Positions 41,988 to 50,889 of a stretch of DNA of 64,000 bases are shown here, one piece after another. Below the pieces are notes generated by a model, which made no database searches, had not been told where the DNA came from, and saw only the letters and a list, made by a program, of their open reading frames with translations. The stretch spans positions 62,001 through 126,000 of the forward strand of contig NC_015577.1 in the NCBI RefSeq assembly GCF_000214355.1, in the 5' to 3' direction. The translations under genes and the position numbers were made by a program. This DNA is from Leadbettera azotonutricia ZAS-9. GTDB taxonomy: Bacteria > Spirochaetota > Spirochaetia > Treponematales > Breznakiellaceae. Position 1 is the stretch's first letter; each line of letters opens with the position of its first letter.

Positions 41988-42716
41988 ATGGAACGGAAAA
42001 AATTATTGCTCATTGCCATTTCGGTAGGTGTTTTCTTCGTAATCGCCATAGGGGCAGCCATCATAGCCTTTGGCCCCAAAACGTCCGGTCCTGCTGTTGC
42101 GGCTGCCCCCATCCCCGCAGGCGTCCAGGGGATATATCAGCCGCCTGTCGGTTCCATACAGCCCGCTTCGGTTGATCCTTCAGGCTTGGTCCGCGATGGC
42201 ATCCAGGGCATCCAGACCCCTCCGGAGGGCACAACTGCCCAGGGGTCCGACTATTACATCAACGGCACTGCCCCCAAGGTGGAGATCACTGTCGAGCCGA
42301 AATCTGCTGCCGGCGTCCCCGACACAGCGCCTTCCGGCAGGGCCGCTACCCCTGTCCGCAGTTCTCCGCCCAAGCCTGCGGCAGCCGCTCCCAAGCCGGC
42401 AGCATCCAAGCCTGCTGCGCCCAAAGCAGCAGCCCCCGCTGCAAGGCCCGTTGCCCAAACCAGGACTTACGATGATTACTGGGTGCAGGCAGGTTCATTC
42501 ACTGCCAAGGGCCATGCCGAAGGGGTTAAAGAGACTCTCGCAGCAAAAGGCATAACTTCCATTATTGAAAACCGCGATGTGAGCGGCACTACCTATTTCC
42601 GCGTGAGGGTTGGGCCTTATACTTCCCAAAGCGAGGCTGATTATTGGCTTTCCCTTATCAAGTCCATCGACGGGTTTGAGTCAAGCCAGGTTTGGCAGAG
42701 CCAGTCGAAGCGTTAA
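41988..42716 (+). CDS. SPOR-domain cell-envelope protein
   Basis: A 242-residue protein with one N-terminal membrane segment (LLLIAISVGVFFVIAIGAAI). A long Pro/Ala-rich linker follows, with repeated KPAA units (about residues 120-158). The C-terminal SPOR domain (YWVQAGSFTAKGHAEGVKET ... FRVRVGPYTSQSEADYW) binds denuded peptidoglycan, so the protein probably acts at the septum or along the cell wall. It is coupled to coaE (one base) and converges with the hydrogen-sensor kinase gene. Confidence 0.85.
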   Translation: MERKKLLLIAISVGVFFVIAIGAAIIAFGPKTSGPAVAAAPIPAGVQGIYQPPVGSIQPASVDPSGLVRDGIQGIQTPPEGTTAQGSDYYINGTAPKVEITVEPKSAAGVPDTAPSGRAATPVRSSPPKPAAAAPKPAASKPAAPKAAAPAARPVAQTRTYDDYWVQAGSFTAKGHAEGVKETLAAKGITSIIENRDVSGTTYFRVRVGPYTSQSEADYWLSLIKSIDGFESSQVWQSQSKR

Positions 42717-42734
42717 TCGTAAATTTGCGCGGGG

Positions 42735-45692
42735 TTAAGGATTCTTGGCCCCGCAATATTTTCCTATCTTTTCTATCACCGCGTTGAGATCAATCGGCTT
42801 CATGAGATGATCGTTCATCCCCGCAGCCAGGCACTGTTCCACATCTTCTTTGAACGCATTGGCTGTCATTGCAACAATGGGTATTTGAGTCCCTGATTCC
42901 CGTATCGCCCTGGTCGCTTCGAGCCCGTTCATTTCGGGCATCTGCAAATCCATTATAATGATATTGTATTTATCAGGGTCATGCTTAAATTTATTAAGCG
43001 CGATTCTGCCATTTTCCGCAGTATCTATGGCAATGCCCGTGGGCTCAAGGAGGGAAATAAAAATTTCCCGGTTAATTTCAATATCTTCCGCAAGGAGGAG
43101 TTTGAAATTCGAGAAGTCGGGTATCTCGTTTGAGCTTATACTCGCTGTAGCAGATTCCGCCGAGGCTGCATCGTCCCTTTGAAGCTCCACATTGAAAATA
43201 AAATTTGAGCCTTTGCCCATTTCAGATTCGACCCATATTTTGCCATTCATTTTTTCTACCACGCTCTTTGAGATGGTAAGGCCCAGGCCCGTGCCGCCGA
43301 AACGCTGGGTGATATTTTTGTCAGCCTGCTCAAAGGCGGTAAAGAGGCGGGAGATTTGTTCGGCGGTCAGGCCGATGCCCGTGTCGCTGACACTAAAGCG
43401 GAGGACCGAAACACCATCCTTCCTTCCGATTTCATGGGCTTCCACATTTATGGTTCCGCCATCGGGGGTGAATTTCACGGCGTTCGATAGCAGATTGGTG
43501 ATAACCTGGGAAAGGCGGAGTTCATCGCCTATGAACCTTACAGGTATGCCTTTTGCCAAATCAAGGCCCAGTTTTATGCTTTTTTGGCCTGCTTTCTCAC
43601 CGATAAAGCTGAATATTTTTGCAATCATCCTTTCCAAATTAAAGGGGGCACTGTCAAGTTCCAGTTTTCCTGCCTCGATTTTTGACATATCCAGTATATC
43701 GTTGATAAGGCCCAGAAGGTGGTTGGACGAGGACTGTATGATAGAAAGGCAGTAACGCAATTTTTCCATATCGTTCGAAGCTTCCGCGATTTTGGTCATG
43801 CCGATAATGGCGTTCATGGGGGTACGGATTTCGTGGCTCATGCGGGAGAGGAAGTCGCTCTTTGCGCGGGTGCCAGCCAGGGCGGCTTCCCTGGCTAATA
43901 TCAATTTTTCTGTCACATCCCTTTCGATGACGCTGGACACGATAAGTATGCCGCAGGCAGTGAGGACCGAAACATCTTCCTCCGAAAAGCCCCGCTCCGT
44001 GTCGGAATTAAGGGAAATGAAGCCCCAGTACTCGCCCCGTATGGAAAGGGGGGCGGACATGATGGAATTTATGCTGTCTTTGCCATAATACTCAGTTTCC
44101 GCCTGGTTCATTTCAGAAATTTTGCGCGTCACATTCTTGCCCGCTTTTAGCAAGGATGCCCAGCTCAGTATGGACTCGGGCACTATTTCTTTTAAATTGC
44201 CCTCGGGCCAGCTGTAAAGCCTCTGAAAATAACCTTTGCCATCCTGCTCAAAGTATTTCCAGAGCCGTACTCCCCGGCTATTAAGCGTAATACTGAGATC
44301 CTGCAATACGTCCAAAACTGTATCCTGGAATTCGTCCTGATTGACAGAAATCAAATATTCGCCGATGCGGTGAACCAGTTCCAAATAAATTACATTGCGT
44401 TTATAGAGATCCAGGTTCTTCTGATGCTCCCTTTCCATATTGTCCCGGGAATTGACAATGCAATTAACAGGTATGTTGATATGCAGCGCGATTTTCCGCG
44501 CCATTTCCCTGCACGAATTGGAACCGCAGGCGCCGCAGTTAAAATTCTGCTTTTCCCAGGTATCCTTGTCCAGAAGGGCAAAAGCCAGCCGTATTTCTCT
44601 TTCCGAAATTTCAGGCACATACGCCTGGGGCCGAGTATATTTTCTCTTGAATTTTTGGAGATCGAAAACCTTGTCGTAGTGATCAAAAAGATTTTTTACA
44701 AAATCGGAGTTTGGCTTTTCCAGGGCCAGCTGGCGTGCCTTGTTCATGTCGCTCTGTATATGGAAAATGTTTTTGTTTTTGACACAGCCCGATCCTATAT
44801 TGCAGCCTTCCATGCAGTTGAGCACATCGAAAATGCGGGGCCTGTATTCTTCCGGCGTTTCAGCATAGCTGTCCAAATCCTGATACACCGTTGAGCCCTC
44901 GGACTTATCAACCCTGACGCTCTTGCCCAGGAAGAGTTCGAGGTTTTCTTTAAGCCCCCCCGGCGCGGGGAACACTGCTCCAAGCCCGCTCTCGTGATGA
45001 TCAAAGCCGCTTTCTTCCGTCGGCATACTGATCCGGAAATATTCAAAATATTCCTCAAGCTTGGCATAGGTGATGTTGTAATCGATGATGCCTATGTCTT
45101 CAAACTCATTGGCCTTGGAAATGCAGGGCGAGATGGCAGCTATCTTCCCCTCGATTTTTTCATATTCCTTGAGGTAAACCGCAAGGCAGCCCATGGGGCT
45201 ATGGAGAGGCGCCAGGTTTTTCAGGAGCGAAGGCCGGTGTATCTCGCAGTAAGAAACTATGGCAGGACAGGGCTGGGTGATGAGGGGGCCGGGGTTTTCC
45301 CTTTCGATATAGCGCAGCAGCGCCCAAACGCAGATGTCCGCACCCATGGAGACATCGTATATCTTCTTAACCCCTTTGGATCTGAAATAAGCCAGCACCT
45401 GGGGCCAGGCAGGAAAGTTCGTTTTGATGGACGGAGCCGCAATAAGGGTGATGGGAACGCCCGCTTCGAGGTCATTGAAGAATGCCTCGGTGTCATCCTC
45501 ATAATGGCGGGCATTGTGCTTGCAGACCGCGATGCAGGCCCCACAAGCTATGCAGTGGTTGTGATCGACCTTGACTTTTATATTGCCCTGCTCATCCTTG
45601 TAGGTGAGATTGGCCATTTCTATGGGACATTCACGTATGCATCTGTTGCATCCAACGCACAATTCCTGGTTGGAGCCTACGATCTTTCTCAT
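42735..45692 (-). CDS. [FeFe]-hydrogenase-like sensor hybrid histidine kinase (HydS type)
   Basis: A 985-residue sensor. Two [4Fe-4S] ferredoxin motifs (CVGCNRCIRECP, CIACGACIAVC) open it. An [FeFe]-hydrogenase catalytic-type domain follows (to about 330) with altered H-cluster motifs: TQPCPAIV, ISPCISKANE and CMEGCNIGSGC. Another Fe-S motif (NCGACGSNSC) lies near 395, then a GAF-like domain. The kinase part has the phospho-His in FLSRMSHEIRTPMNAI, a HATPase with GGTGLGLTISKSVVEKM, and a receiver with IIMDLQMPEMNG. Termite-gut treponemes are known to carry hydrogenase-derived H2 sensors; this matches. The output is unknown because the receiver is in the same chain and no regulator is adjacent. 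Confidence 0.9.
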   Translation of the reverse strand: MRKIVGSNQELCVGCNRCIRECPIEMANLTYKDEQGNIKVKVDHNHCIACGACIAVCKHNARHYEDDTEAFFNDLEAGVPITLIAAPSIKTNFPAWPQVLAYFRSKGVKKIYDVSMGADICVWALLRYIERENPGPLITQPCPAIVSYCEIHRPSLLKNLAPLHSPMGCLAVYLKEYEKIEGKIAAISPCISKANEFEDIGIIDYNITYAKLEEYFEYFRISMPTEESGFDHHESGLGAVFPAPGGLKENLELFLGKSVRVDKSEGSTVYQDLDSYAETPEEYRPRIFDVLNCMEGCNIGSGCVKNKNIFHIQSDMNKARQLALEKPNSDFVKNLFDHYDKVFDLQKFKRKYTRPQAYVPEISEREIRLAFALLDKDTWEKQNFNCGACGSNSCREMARKIALHINIPVNCIVNSRDNMEREHQKNLDLYKRNVIYLELVHRIGEYLISVNQDEFQDTVLDVLQDLSITLNSRGVRLWKYFEQDGKGYFQRLYSWPEGNLKEIVPESILSWASLLKAGKNVTRKISEMNQAETEYYGKDSINSIMSAPLSIRGEYWGFISLNSDTERGFSEEDVSVLTACGILIVSSVIERDVTEKLILAREAALAGTRAKSDFLSRMSHEIRTPMNAIIGMTKIAEASNDMEKLRYCLSIIQSSSNHLLGLINDILDMSKIEAGKLELDSAPFNLERMIAKIFSFIGEKAGQKSIKLGLDLAKGIPVRFIGDELRLSQVITNLLSNAVKFTPDGGTINVEAHEIGRKDGVSVLRFSVSDTGIGLTAEQISRLFTAFEQADKNITQRFGGTGLGLTISKSVVEKMNGKIWVESEMGKGSNFIFNVELQRDDAASAESATASISSNEIPDFSNFKLLLAEDIEINREIFISLLEPTGIAIDTAENGRIALNKFKHDPDKYNIIIMDLQMPEMNGLEATRAIRESGTQIPIVAMTANAFKEDVEQCLAAGMNDHLMKPIDLNAVIEKIGKYCGAKNP

Positions 45693-45751
45693 GTGTATTG
45701 AGGATAGTATACTATAGCTTTAGTTTCAAATGAAAGTGGCTGAACGCCTTG

Positions 45752-47368
45752 CTACACCGCAGCCGCAGTATCCTTCGTCCTTCTCAGCCGTACATTCTCC
45801 ACCACAGGCGTAAACAGTTCGCGCAGGTCGCTTAGGCCCAAAGCCATGAGGGCGATGCGGTCTATGCCGAGGCCCCAGGCCGCGACAGGTACGTCGATGC
45901 CCATGGAGGCGGTAACTTCGGGGCGGAAAATGCCTGAGCCGCCCATTTCGAACCAGCCCAGGACGGGGTGCTTGATGTGCACTTCTACCGATGGTTCGGT
46001 AAAGGGGAAGTAGCCGGGCACGTATTTGACTTCTTTGGCGCCTGCCACTTCTACTGCGAACATTTCGAGCATTCCCAAAAGGGTTTTGAGGTTTACGTCT
46101 TCGCCAAGGACTATGCCTTCGGTCTGGTAGAAATCCGCGCCGTGGGTGGCGTTGACCTGGTCGTAGCGGAAGCAGCGGACTATGCCAAAGTACTTGCCGG
46201 GGATTTTTGCCTTGGGCAATTGTTTTGCCGACAATACCGTGCCCTGGCTGCGGAGTATAAGGCGCTTGGTAAACTCGCGGTCGAACTTGTAGTTCCAGCC
46301 CCGGCTTCCGGTTTTGCCGCCGTTCTCGTGGGCGCTGGCAACATTGGAAAGCCAGGGTTCTTCTATTGCTTTGGCCTTGTCGGGTTCGGCAATGCGGTAA
46401 ACGTCGTGGATGTCACGGGCCGAATGGAACTGGGGCATGAAGAGGGCGTCGGAATTCCAGAATTCCGTCTCCACCAAAGGGCCGTCGAATTCTTCAAAGC
46501 CAAGGGTGGTGAGCTTATCTTTTACGTCTTCGATAAATTTAGCATAGGGGTTGGTGCGGCCGGGAATGAGCCGGGTGGGAGGAACCTGCACATTGTACGA
46601 GCGGAAAGTCTTGCCTTTCCAATCGCCGGATTCAAGCATTTCGGGGGTAAGGCTTCCTACTTCGTCGCCGGTTATGCCCGCGGCTTTTAGCGCGGCGGCT
46701 ACAGGCTCGGCGTCGGCGGTAAAGCCGAAAACCACGGTCTCCCGATCCTGCTGGCGGAAGGGGGCGTCTGCGGCGCCGCGTTTTTTGGCGATGCCGGACA
46801 TGGCGGTTTTTTCGGCTGCGGACAAGCCGGCTTCGGCCAGAGAACCGCCTTCTGCAGCGGCCGCTTTATCGAGGAGGCCGCGGATTACCGCGAAGTGTTC
46901 GGCGGCTTCGCCTTTGACTGGCCTGCCGTCCTTGAGCTGATCCGCAGGCAGAGCCAGGGTAACTTTTTTTTCGGCATCCATGGCAAGGACGCCCAATTTG
47001 GAAAGGCTGCCAAAGGCGCTGCCTATGTCTTTGTTTTCGAGTTTAAGGTTGGCGGCGATTTCGGGCATGCGCAGGCCGCTTTTTATGCGGACCAGTTCGA
47101 TGATGCGCTCCTCGGGGGAGCCCTTCTCTTTCCATTCCTTTCCCAAGTCGGTGAGTTCGTAAAAAACCGATGTTTCCCTGCGCAGCTCGCTGACCAGGCC
47201 CTTGCCGGCCAGCCATGAAAGAGCCTGGTTGCCGTTGCCGCCTTTAAAGCCCAGGTCCTTCTCAACCTTTTCGACGGTGAGCTCATCCCCTTTTTTATAG
47301 CTCAGAATAACCCGTACCTCCAGGGGATGGAGGTTTTTTACGGTGCTTTGAATATCGCTATTTGCCAT
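45752..47368 (-). CDS. pheS: Phenylalanine--tRNA ligase alpha subunit (archaeal/eukaryotic size)
   Basis: A 538-residue PheS, far longer than the bacterial 340-residue form. The N-terminal 200 residues carry winged-helix repeats (HPLEVRVILSYKKG, then IELVRIKSGLRMPEIAANL). The class II core has LGFEEFDGPLVETEFWNSDA, motif 2 RCFRYDQVNATHGADFYQTE and motif 3 AWGLGIDRIALMALG. Spirochaetes are known to have this archaeal-type PheRS by ancient transfer, so this supports the host assignment. The beta subunit (pheT) is not next to it. Confidence 0.93.
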   Translation of the reverse strand: MANSDIQSTVKNLHPLEVRVILSYKKGDELTVEKVEKDLGFKGGNGNQALSWLAGKGLVSELRRETSVFYELTDLGKEWKEKGSPEERIIELVRIKSGLRMPEIAANLKLENKDIGSAFGSLSKLGVLAMDAEKKVTLALPADQLKDGRPVKGEAAEHFAVIRGLLDKAAAAEGGSLAEAGLSAAEKTAMSGIAKKRGAADAPFRQQDRETVVFGFTADAEPVAAALKAAGITGDEVGSLTPEMLESGDWKGKTFRSYNVQVPPTRLIPGRTNPYAKFIEDVKDKLTTLGFEEFDGPLVETEFWNSDALFMPQFHSARDIHDVYRIAEPDKAKAIEEPWLSNVASAHENGGKTGSRGWNYKFDREFTKRLILRSQGTVLSAKQLPKAKIPGKYFGIVRCFRYDQVNATHGADFYQTEGIVLGEDVNLKTLLGMLEMFAVEVAGAKEVKYVPGYFPFTEPSVEVHIKHPVLGWFEMGGSGIFRPEVTASMGIDVPVAAWGLGIDRIALMALGLSDLRELFTPVVENVRLRRTKDTAAAV

Positions 47369-47438
47369 GATTGGATAAAGAATACCAATATCAGGACATT
47401 TTGGCTATGGCTTCCCGGACGCCCTGGCGTTACCCGCA

Positions 47439-48347
47439 TTAGGGTGTTTGTGCCGGAATGTTTATATCGTAACCCATTTCTGCAAGATTAATTGTCCACC
47501 CATCATATGCCGAAATATCCCCAAGTTGTGTTAAGAGGTCGTATGAAGGAATTCCGGTTGTGGTGATATCTATGAATGAATGATATTGGTAACGTAACAT
47601 TTCAATCATTTGAGTGGGTGTACCATCAATTTTGTAAGAGGTGTTGCCAATTGCATGCTCCATTTCCTCTATAGCTGCGATTTTTTGCTGAATCTCTTCC
47701 CATAAATTAGTTTTTTGACTACTTTCTATTGTTTGTTGTTCATAGGATTTCAATAGTGAATATAGGTAATTTGCATTAGTAATCACTGTTATAATAAGGA
47801 AACCATTGCTCAATATGGTCGTTTCATCAAGCATCATTTTACTATAAACTTTTATTAGACTCGCAACTCCATTTGTATCAATAGCCTTTGTGATGATTTT
47901 GGAAATATTTGTCTCATAGGTCTGTACCGTTTTTGCGACGTCAATTTTTTCCCCCAAATCCACCCCGCCTGGGGCTTCTTTTTCGCTTGGTGTCAATGCA
48001 TCGTATTTGATTTGTAACTCCGCTTCCCATTCGGCAAATTTGCCTTTCATGTATTCGGCTTGCTGTTTTAATTCCAATCTTTTCTGCACATTCATTGCGG
48101 TAACGTCACTTTGCGAAGTCACGTCTTTAACAACCGTTGGGAATACAATATTCGGGAAAGTAAGGACTGGGTTTTCATTACCCGGATTTTCGGTTTCCGG
48201 GTTCCCGTTGTTGTCCGGATTTTCATTGTCGGGGTTTTGGGGGCCGTCACAAGCGGTCATAATAAGCCCGGCGGCGCCAATCATCGCCGCCATGGCAAGG
48301 GCGCCAAATCCTTTCATGAGATTTTTCTTTGAATAGCCATTGTTCAT
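47439..48347 (-). CDS. Lipoprotein with Asn/Pro/Glu-rich linker
   Basis: A 302-residue exported protein. The signal peptide and lipobox end LIMTAC (Cys33). A linker of repeated N-P-D/E units (PDNENPDNNGNPETENPGNE) follows, then a helical body (LELKQQAEYMKGKFAEWEAE). I do not recognise a domain. AAGGAGG lies upstream of the ATG. The leader is unusual: a 16-base G tract near the promoter and a terminator hairpin before the start, so expression may be both phase-variable and attenuated. Confidence 0.65.
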   Translation of the reverse strand: MNNGYSKKNLMKGFGALAMAAMIGAAGLIMTACDGPQNPDNENPDNNGNPETENPGNENPVLTFPNIVFPTVVKDVTSQSDVTAMNVQKRLELKQQAEYMKGKFAEWEAELQIKYDALTPSEKEAPGGVDLGEKIDVAKTVQTYETNISKIITKAIDTNGVASLIKVYSKMMLDETTILSNGFLIITVITNANYLYSLLKSYEQQTIESSQKTNLWEEIQQKIAAIEEMEHAIGNTSYKIDGTPTQMIEMLRYQYHSFIDITTTGIPSYDLLTQLGDISAYDGWTINLAEMGYDINIPAQTP

Positions 48348-48403
48348 AACCTTTCCTCCTTAATATAAGCCGCATGAGCGGCAGGAACGGGAATAAATTA
48401 AAA

Positions 48404-48425
48404 AAGCCCCGAATGTATCGGGCTT
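48404..48425 (-). terminator. Terminator hairpin in the lipoprotein leader
   Basis: On the minus strand AAGCCCGA (48425-48418) pairs with TCGGGGCTT (48412-48404, one bulge), followed by six T. It lies about 57 bases upstream of the start of the lipoprotein gene it precedes. An upstream AGCCCCGA (48455-48448) could pair with the same arm. Confidence 0.6.
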
Positions 48426-48455
48426 TAAGTTTGAGGAATTAAAATTGTCGGGGCT

Positions 48456-48493
48456 GTTATATCCTGGTAAACCTATCGGGGGGGGGGGGGGGG
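48456..48493 (-). promoter_or_regulatory. Putative phase-variable promoter with 16-G tract
   Basis: A run of 16 G (48478-48493; C on the minus strand) lies 16 bases upstream of TATAAC (48461-48456) on the minus strand, exactly where the -35 element of the lipoprotein promoter should be. Slippage would change the spacing. Treponema pallidum tpr genes are known to use G tracts this way. Confidence 0.5.
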
Positions 48494-48609
48494 TAGATGG
48501 CTGTTCGTGTACTGTATTTGGCAGAGAACAGCGCAGAGAGCGTATCATGGTTTACCCCCTTTTAAAATTATATAAAAATAGCCGGTTTATAGATGATTGT
48601 CAATGGGTG

Positions 48610-48696
48610 TATGCAGATATGCGCCGGGGTTGATTTTCTAAAGAAAACACCTGGAATAATAATATCTCCCTCTGCTCCGGCGCGGCTTGAAGCATA
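48610..48696 (+). promoter_or_regulatory. Structured leader of the chemotaxis receptor gene
   Basis: Nested stems enclose the region: TATGC (48610-48614) with GCATA (48692-48696), and the nine-base GCGCCGGGG (48621-48629) with CTCCGGCGC (48675-48683, one G-U). Inside is a small hairpin TTTTC-TAAA-GAAAA. The ribosome site of the receptor gene follows about ten bases later. It does not match the riboswitch classes I can recall. Confidence 0.4.
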
Positions 48697-48717
48697 AACT
48701 GGATAAGAGGGTAAATC

Positions 48718-50874
48718 ATGAAATTAAAGTACCGTTTAACTGCAATTATCAGCGGAATGATGACAGTAATAATTGCCGCCATTTCGATTATACTGGTTGT
48801 CCGGGCCCGGAGCCTTCAGGAAGAGGCTGCCTACGAGATCATGGGAAACATGACCGGCAGATACGCCAGCGATGTAGGCGCCTATTATCAGCAGTTTATG
48901 GATCAGGCCGAAACTCTCGGCAATATCATGGGCGGTTATCGGGATATCCCGGAAGTGAACCGCCGCAATTTCTACCTGTCCATGATGCACAAGACACTGG
49001 AAACAACTAATGAGGCAATAGCTGTCTATGCAGTATGGAAGCCGAACGTCCTGGATACCTTGAACGAGCGCCACATCGGCGCCGACGGGACTGACGAGGC
49101 GGGCAATTTTATTCCCCGCTATCTTAAAGATTCAGGCAAAATCAGCCTGACTGCCCACACGGATTACCTGGCGGTGCTGGACGCTTTATCCCGGACTAAT
49201 ACAGTCGATGAACCAAAGCGCCGGGTCATCAACGGCATCGACTCATTTTCGGTGAGTTTCCGTTCGCCCATTGTGGATGAACTTTCAGGCGAACTGGTCG
49301 GCTGCGTGGGGGTAACCGTCGATATTGCCTTTTCAGCGGAAATTATAGACAAAATCGAACCCTACGGAAACGGCAGCGCGGCCCTCTATTCCTACGAGGG
49401 CATTGTAGTGGCCCATCAGGACCGGACCAGGGTAGGCTCCGATTACCGGGAGGGGGTCAGCGCTGTGGGGGAACAGGTCATTGGACAGGCCATCGCGGAC
49501 GGCAAAGAGCGTCATTATAGCGCCAATGGCATGATAGTGCAGATTTCGCCCTTTTACATCGGCGACAGCGAAACTGCCTGGATCATCGCATCAAGCGTGC
49601 CTCTGGAGACCGTGATGACCCAGGTCGATGCGATTACCAGGTTTACCGTTTTCCTGGCCATTGCGGTAATATTGTTTTCCGGAGTTATTATTTTTGCGAT
49701 CGTTACCAAGGTGTCCAGCCCCATCGTCAAAGTTTCCAGGACGCTTAAGGATATTGCCGAGGGCGAAGGAGACCTTACCAAGCAGATCTTCATCAATTCC
49801 AAAGACGAAATCGGAGATCTGGCCCACTTTTTTAACCAGACCCTGGAAAAAATACGCGCCCTCATAATCACCATTAAAAGCCAATCAGTGGCACTCTCGG
49901 ATATAGGGACGGAATTGTCCGCAAATATGACCGAAACCGCCGCAGCCGTCAATCAGATTACCGCCAATATACAAAGCATCAAGGGCAGGGTGATCAACCA
50001 GTCGGCGAGCGTAACAGAGACCAATGCAACGATGGAACAGATTACCGTCCACATCAACAGGCTTAACGGGGAGATAGATAACCAGAGGTCAAGTCTTTCC
50101 CGCTCTTCCTCGGCGGTGGAGCAGCTTTTGGCAAATATCCAGTCGGTGACCCAAACCCTGGGCAACAATTCCAAGAACGTCGATAGGCTTACGGATGCAT
50201 CGGAAGTCGGCCGTGACGGCCTCCGGGGCGTAGCCACGGATATTCAGGAGATATCCCGGGAATCGGCGGGGCTTATGGAGATCAACGCGGTAATGGAGAA
50301 TATCGCAAGCCAGACCAATCTGCTCTCCATGAACGCCGCCATAGAAGCGTCCCATGCGGGAGAGGCCGGCAAGGGCTTTGCGGTAGTGGCCGATGAGATA
50401 CGCAAGCTGGCGGAATCTTCGGGAATCCAGTCAAAGACTATTTCGGCGGTACTCAAAAAAATAAAGGAAGCAATCGACAAGATCACGGTCTCCATCGAAG
50501 AAGTGCAGAAAAAATTTGAAGCCATTGATGCGGAGGTAAAGACCGTATCGGATCAGGCGGAAAACATACGGGGCGCCATGGAAGAACAGAATACCGGAAG
50601 CCAGCAGATTCTTGAGGCTATGGGTCAGCTGAACAATATAACCCAGGCGGTTAAGGGCAGTTCCACAGAGATGCTTGAGGGGAGCAATGAAGTTATCCAG
50701 GAAAGCAAAAACCTGGAAGCGGTTACCCAGGAAATTACCAATGGCATGAACGAGATGGCCAACGGGGCGGACCAGATCAATATTGCAGTGAGCCGCGTCC
50801 ATGAGATAAGCGGGACAAACAAGGAGAGCATCGATGTCCTGGTGCGGGAAGTTGCCCGGTTCAAGGTTGAATAA
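48718..50874 (+). CDS. Methyl-accepting chemotaxis protein
   Basis: A 718-residue receptor. TM1 is near residues 7-28 ([20 protein letters not shown]). A periplasmic sensor of about 270 residues follows, of the dCache type ([20 protein letters not shown] and [19 protein letters not shown]). TM2 lies near 312-335, then HAMP and the cytoplasmic signalling helices, whose hairpin tip contains [20 protein letters not shown] and [11 protein letters not shown]. It relays ligand binding to CheA. GAGGG precedes the ATG. The ligand is unknown; a dCache sensor often binds amino acids or organic acids. A folded leader lies upstream. Confidence 0.92.
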   Translation: MKLKYRLTAIISGMMTVIIAAISIILVVRARSLQEEAAYEIMGNMTGRYASDVGAYYQQFMDQAETLGNIMGGYRDIPEVNRRNFYLSMMHKTLETTNEAIAVYAVWKPNVLDTLNERHIGADGTDEAGNFIPRYLKDSGKISLTAHTDYLAVLDALSRTNTVDEPKRRVINGIDSFSVSFRSPIVDELSGELVGCVGVTVDIAFSAEIIDKIEPYGNGSAALYSYEGIVVAHQDRTRVGSDYREGVSAVGEQVIGQAIADGKERHYSANGMIVQISPFYIGDSETAWIIASSVPLETVMTQVDAITRFTVFLAIAVILFSGVIIFAIVTKVSSPIVKVSRTLKDIAEGEGDLTKQIFINSKDEIGDLAHFFNQTLEKIRALIITIKSQSVALSDIGTELSANMTETAAAVNQITANIQSIKGRVINQSASVTETNATMEQITVHINRLNGEIDNQRSSLSRSSSAVEQLLANIQSVTQTLGNNSKNVDRLTDASEVGRDGLRGVATDIQEISRESAGLMEINAVMENIASQTNLLSMNAAIEASHAGEAGKGFAVVADEIRKLAESSGIQSKTISAVLKKIKEAIDKITVSIEEVQKKFEAIDAEVKTVSDQAENIRGAMEEQNTGSQQILEAMGQLNNITQAVKGSSTEMLEGSNEVIQESKNLEAVTQEITNGMNEMANGADQINIAVSRVHEISGTNKESIDVLVREVARFKVE

Positions 50875-50889
50875 TCCCCTGGAGGATAT

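Noticed and set aside
48445-48633. A short plus-strand reading frame spanning the G tract (Gly-rich protein)
   Set aside because: The glycine run comes only from the homopolymer, there is no ribosome site, and the region is better explained as a promoter and leader.
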